64,000 nt of DNA from an uncultured Granulosicoccus sp. (lineage in GTDB: Bacteria; Pseudomonadota; Gammaproteobacteria; Granulosicoccales; Granulosicoccaceae). Shown piece by piece: positions 62,819 to 64,000 of the stretch. The position numbers and the translations under genes were made by a program. The DNA lies in contig CANLXI010000020.1 in assembly GCA_947495035.1 (NCBI GenBank), positions 62,001 through 126,000 on the forward strand, read 5' to 3'. The notes under the pieces were generated by a model. The model made no database searches and was not told the origin of the DNA. It was given only the letters and a program-made list of their open reading frames with translations. Position 1 is the first letter of the stretch; each line of letters opens with the position of its first letter.

Positions 62819-63814
62819 ATGGACAACTCATTCGATCTCGTCACCATCAGCATTTCAGCTGATATCCCGGCTCGTATTGCCACCGGTGAAACCCCTCCGA
62901 TATTCGCAGGCAGCGAAGCTGGTAGACGTCGTTTCTGGGAGTTCTTTACGGCGTGCATTCGCAACAGGAACACACGCCAGGCCTACTTGCACGCCATCTA
63001 TCGTTTCGCGGATTGGTGTGAATACCACAAGATAGAACTTGATGACATCGACCCAATGATTGTTGGTGCCTATATCGAGAAGCTCAACGAAGTGTACGCT
63101 GCCCCAAGTGTCAAACAACATCTCGCAGCCATCAAGATGTTGTTTCAGTGGCTGGTCGTGGGTCAGATCATTGCAAGCAACCCTGCCAATGCTGTCAGAG
63201 GCCCCCGCTACTCCGTCAAGGTTGGCAAGACGCCGGTGTTGACGGCCAAGGAAACCCGGACACTGTTCGACAGTATCGAAACAGACACCCTGGTGGGCCT
63301 GCGTGATCGAGCCTTGATCAGCATCATGGTGTACAGCTTTGGTCGGGTGTCTGCTGTGACCTCCATGACGGTTGCGGATTACTACACTCAGGGAAAGCGT
63401 TCCTTCTTTCGCTTGCATGAGAAAGGTGGATTGTACAACGTGATACCCGCCCATCATGTGGCGCAACAGAATGTGGATGCCTATATCAAGGCTGCTGGCA
63501 TAGAGGGAGAGCGTCACGATCCCCTCTTCCGCACGTCGGGCCGAGGACGTCAGAAGAACAAGTTGCTGGTGAAACCCATTTCCCGATTCTCCGCATTGCA
63601 GATGGTCAAGCGCCGGGCTTTGAAGGCCGGGCTACCCGGCGAGATCTGCAATCACTCCTTTCGGGGAACCGGAATCACCGAGTACCTGCGCAATGGCGGT
63701 GAGCTTGAAACAGCTGCTCGCATTGCGGGCCATGAGTCTACTCGGACTACTCAGATCTATGATCGCTCCGAGCAGGAATTGACGCTGGATGAGATTGAAC
63801 GAATATTGATTTGA
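62819..63814 (+). CDS. tyrosine recombinase/integrase
   Basis: The 331-residue protein has an N-terminal SAM-like binding domain (about 35-130) and a catalytic domain with the complete set R176, K202, H279-x-x-R282, H305 and Y314 (CNHSFRGTGIT, AGHESTRTTQIYDRSE). It is about XerC-sized but not a typical XerC/XerD. It lies 1.2 kb from dif and directly downstream of the candidate crossover site. No cargo genes are obvious in the window. Confidence 0.9.
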   Translation: MDNSFDLVTISISADIPARIATGETPPIFAGSEAGRRRFWEFFTACIRNRNTRQAYLHAIYRFADWCEYHKIELDDIDPMIVGAYIEKLNEVYAAPSVKQHLAAIKMLFQWLVVGQIIASNPANAVRGPRYSVKVGKTPVLTAKETRTLFDSIETDTLVGLRDRALISIMVYSFGRVSAVTSMTVADYYTQGKRSFFRLHEKGGLYNVIPAHHVAQQNVDAYIKAAGIEGERHDPLFRTSGRGRQKNKLLVKPISRFSALQMVKRRALKAGLPGEICNHSFRGTGITEYLRNGGELETAARIAGHESTRTTQIYDRSEQELTLDEIERILI

Positions 63815-63899
63815 TGGCAGCAATCCGGAATTGCGCCTAATCTGCCTTGTGCAGACCCAGCCAATGCAGATAGCCACGTGGGGAAAGCTCATGGCTTAT

Positions 63900-64000
63900 C
63901 TAACGCGGTACTGCTGTTTCACCCCTCGAGAAGGCACCGGGAGACATGCCGACGTATCGCTTGAAGGCGGTGCTGAAGGCGCTGACCGAGCCATAGCCCA
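63900..64000 (-). CDS. AraC-family regulator, C-terminal fragment
   Basis: The minus-strand frame enters from the right edge and ends at a stop at 63902-63900. The 32 visible residues (GYGSVSAFSTAFKRYVGMSPGAF and a short tail) match the second helix-turn-helix of AraC/XylS regulators. The rest lies outside the window. Confidence 0.8.
   Translation of the reverse strand, partial: GYGSVSAFSTAFKRYVGMSPGAFSRGETAVPR

Overview
The window looks like chromosomal DNA of a free-living, probably marine, heterotrophic gammaproteobacterium. GC is moderately high (roughly 55-60% by eye), genes are densely packed in long operons with ATGA overlaps, and catabolic gene sets are many. A Granulosicoccus-like organism is only a guess. 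The best placement evidence is a near-perfect gammaproteobacterial dif site (61581-61608), which puts the right end of the window at the replication terminus. Most genes from 7 to 59 kb lie on the + strand and point towards it. I see no rRNA, tRNA or CRISPR array.

0-10 kb: a five-gene minus-strand run encodes signalling proteins. It holds an NCS1-type permease fused to a hybrid histidine kinase, a LuxR-type response regulator, a CheY-like regulator, a small membrane protein and a CbrA-like sodium/solute-symporter kinase that runs off the left edge. Divergent from it is a formamide set: formamidase, an FmdB-type zinc ribbon and an AmiS/UreI amide channel.

9.5-18.3 kb: a GntR/UTRA regulator, an M20 hydrolase, a complete peptide-type ABC transporter whose two ATPases are fused, and a second M20 protein that has lost metal ligands. 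18.4-30.2 kb: an FCD-type GntR regulator and an eleven-gene operon. The operon has a two-subunit UxaA-like dehydratase, HpcH aldolase, aldehyde dehydrogenase, enolase-superfamily dehydratase, sugar ABC transporter, aldo/keto reductase and lactonase. It reads as a non-phosphorylating route for a deoxy sugar or sugar acid (L-fucose type) to pyruvate plus an aldehyde.

30-46 kb: a PepSY membrane protein; a LacI-controlled PhyH/AroE-like/HpcH/histidine-phosphatase cluster; a self-sufficient (respiration-independent type) reductive dehalogenase homologue fused to its own reductase; a duplicated SnoaL-like protein; a LysR regulator; an XylX-like 2-keto-3-deoxy-acid dehydratase; a thiolase; a class III nucleotide cyclase; and a DUF2478 protein.

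46.7-59 kb: a metzincin protease with three C-terminal repeats lies next to a metacaspase. Then come lactate permease and D-lactate dehydrogenase, an intracellular PHA depolymerase behind an NtrC-like site, a lipase, a ClC protein lacking the gating glutamate, and an orphan polyamine-type binding protein. 59-64 kb: a response regulator/kinase pair, then a 1.8-kb gene-free zone with dif, an 18-bp tandem repeat and a second, different recombinase-type crossover site just upstream of a tyrosine recombinase gene. The end of an AraC-type regulator closes the window.
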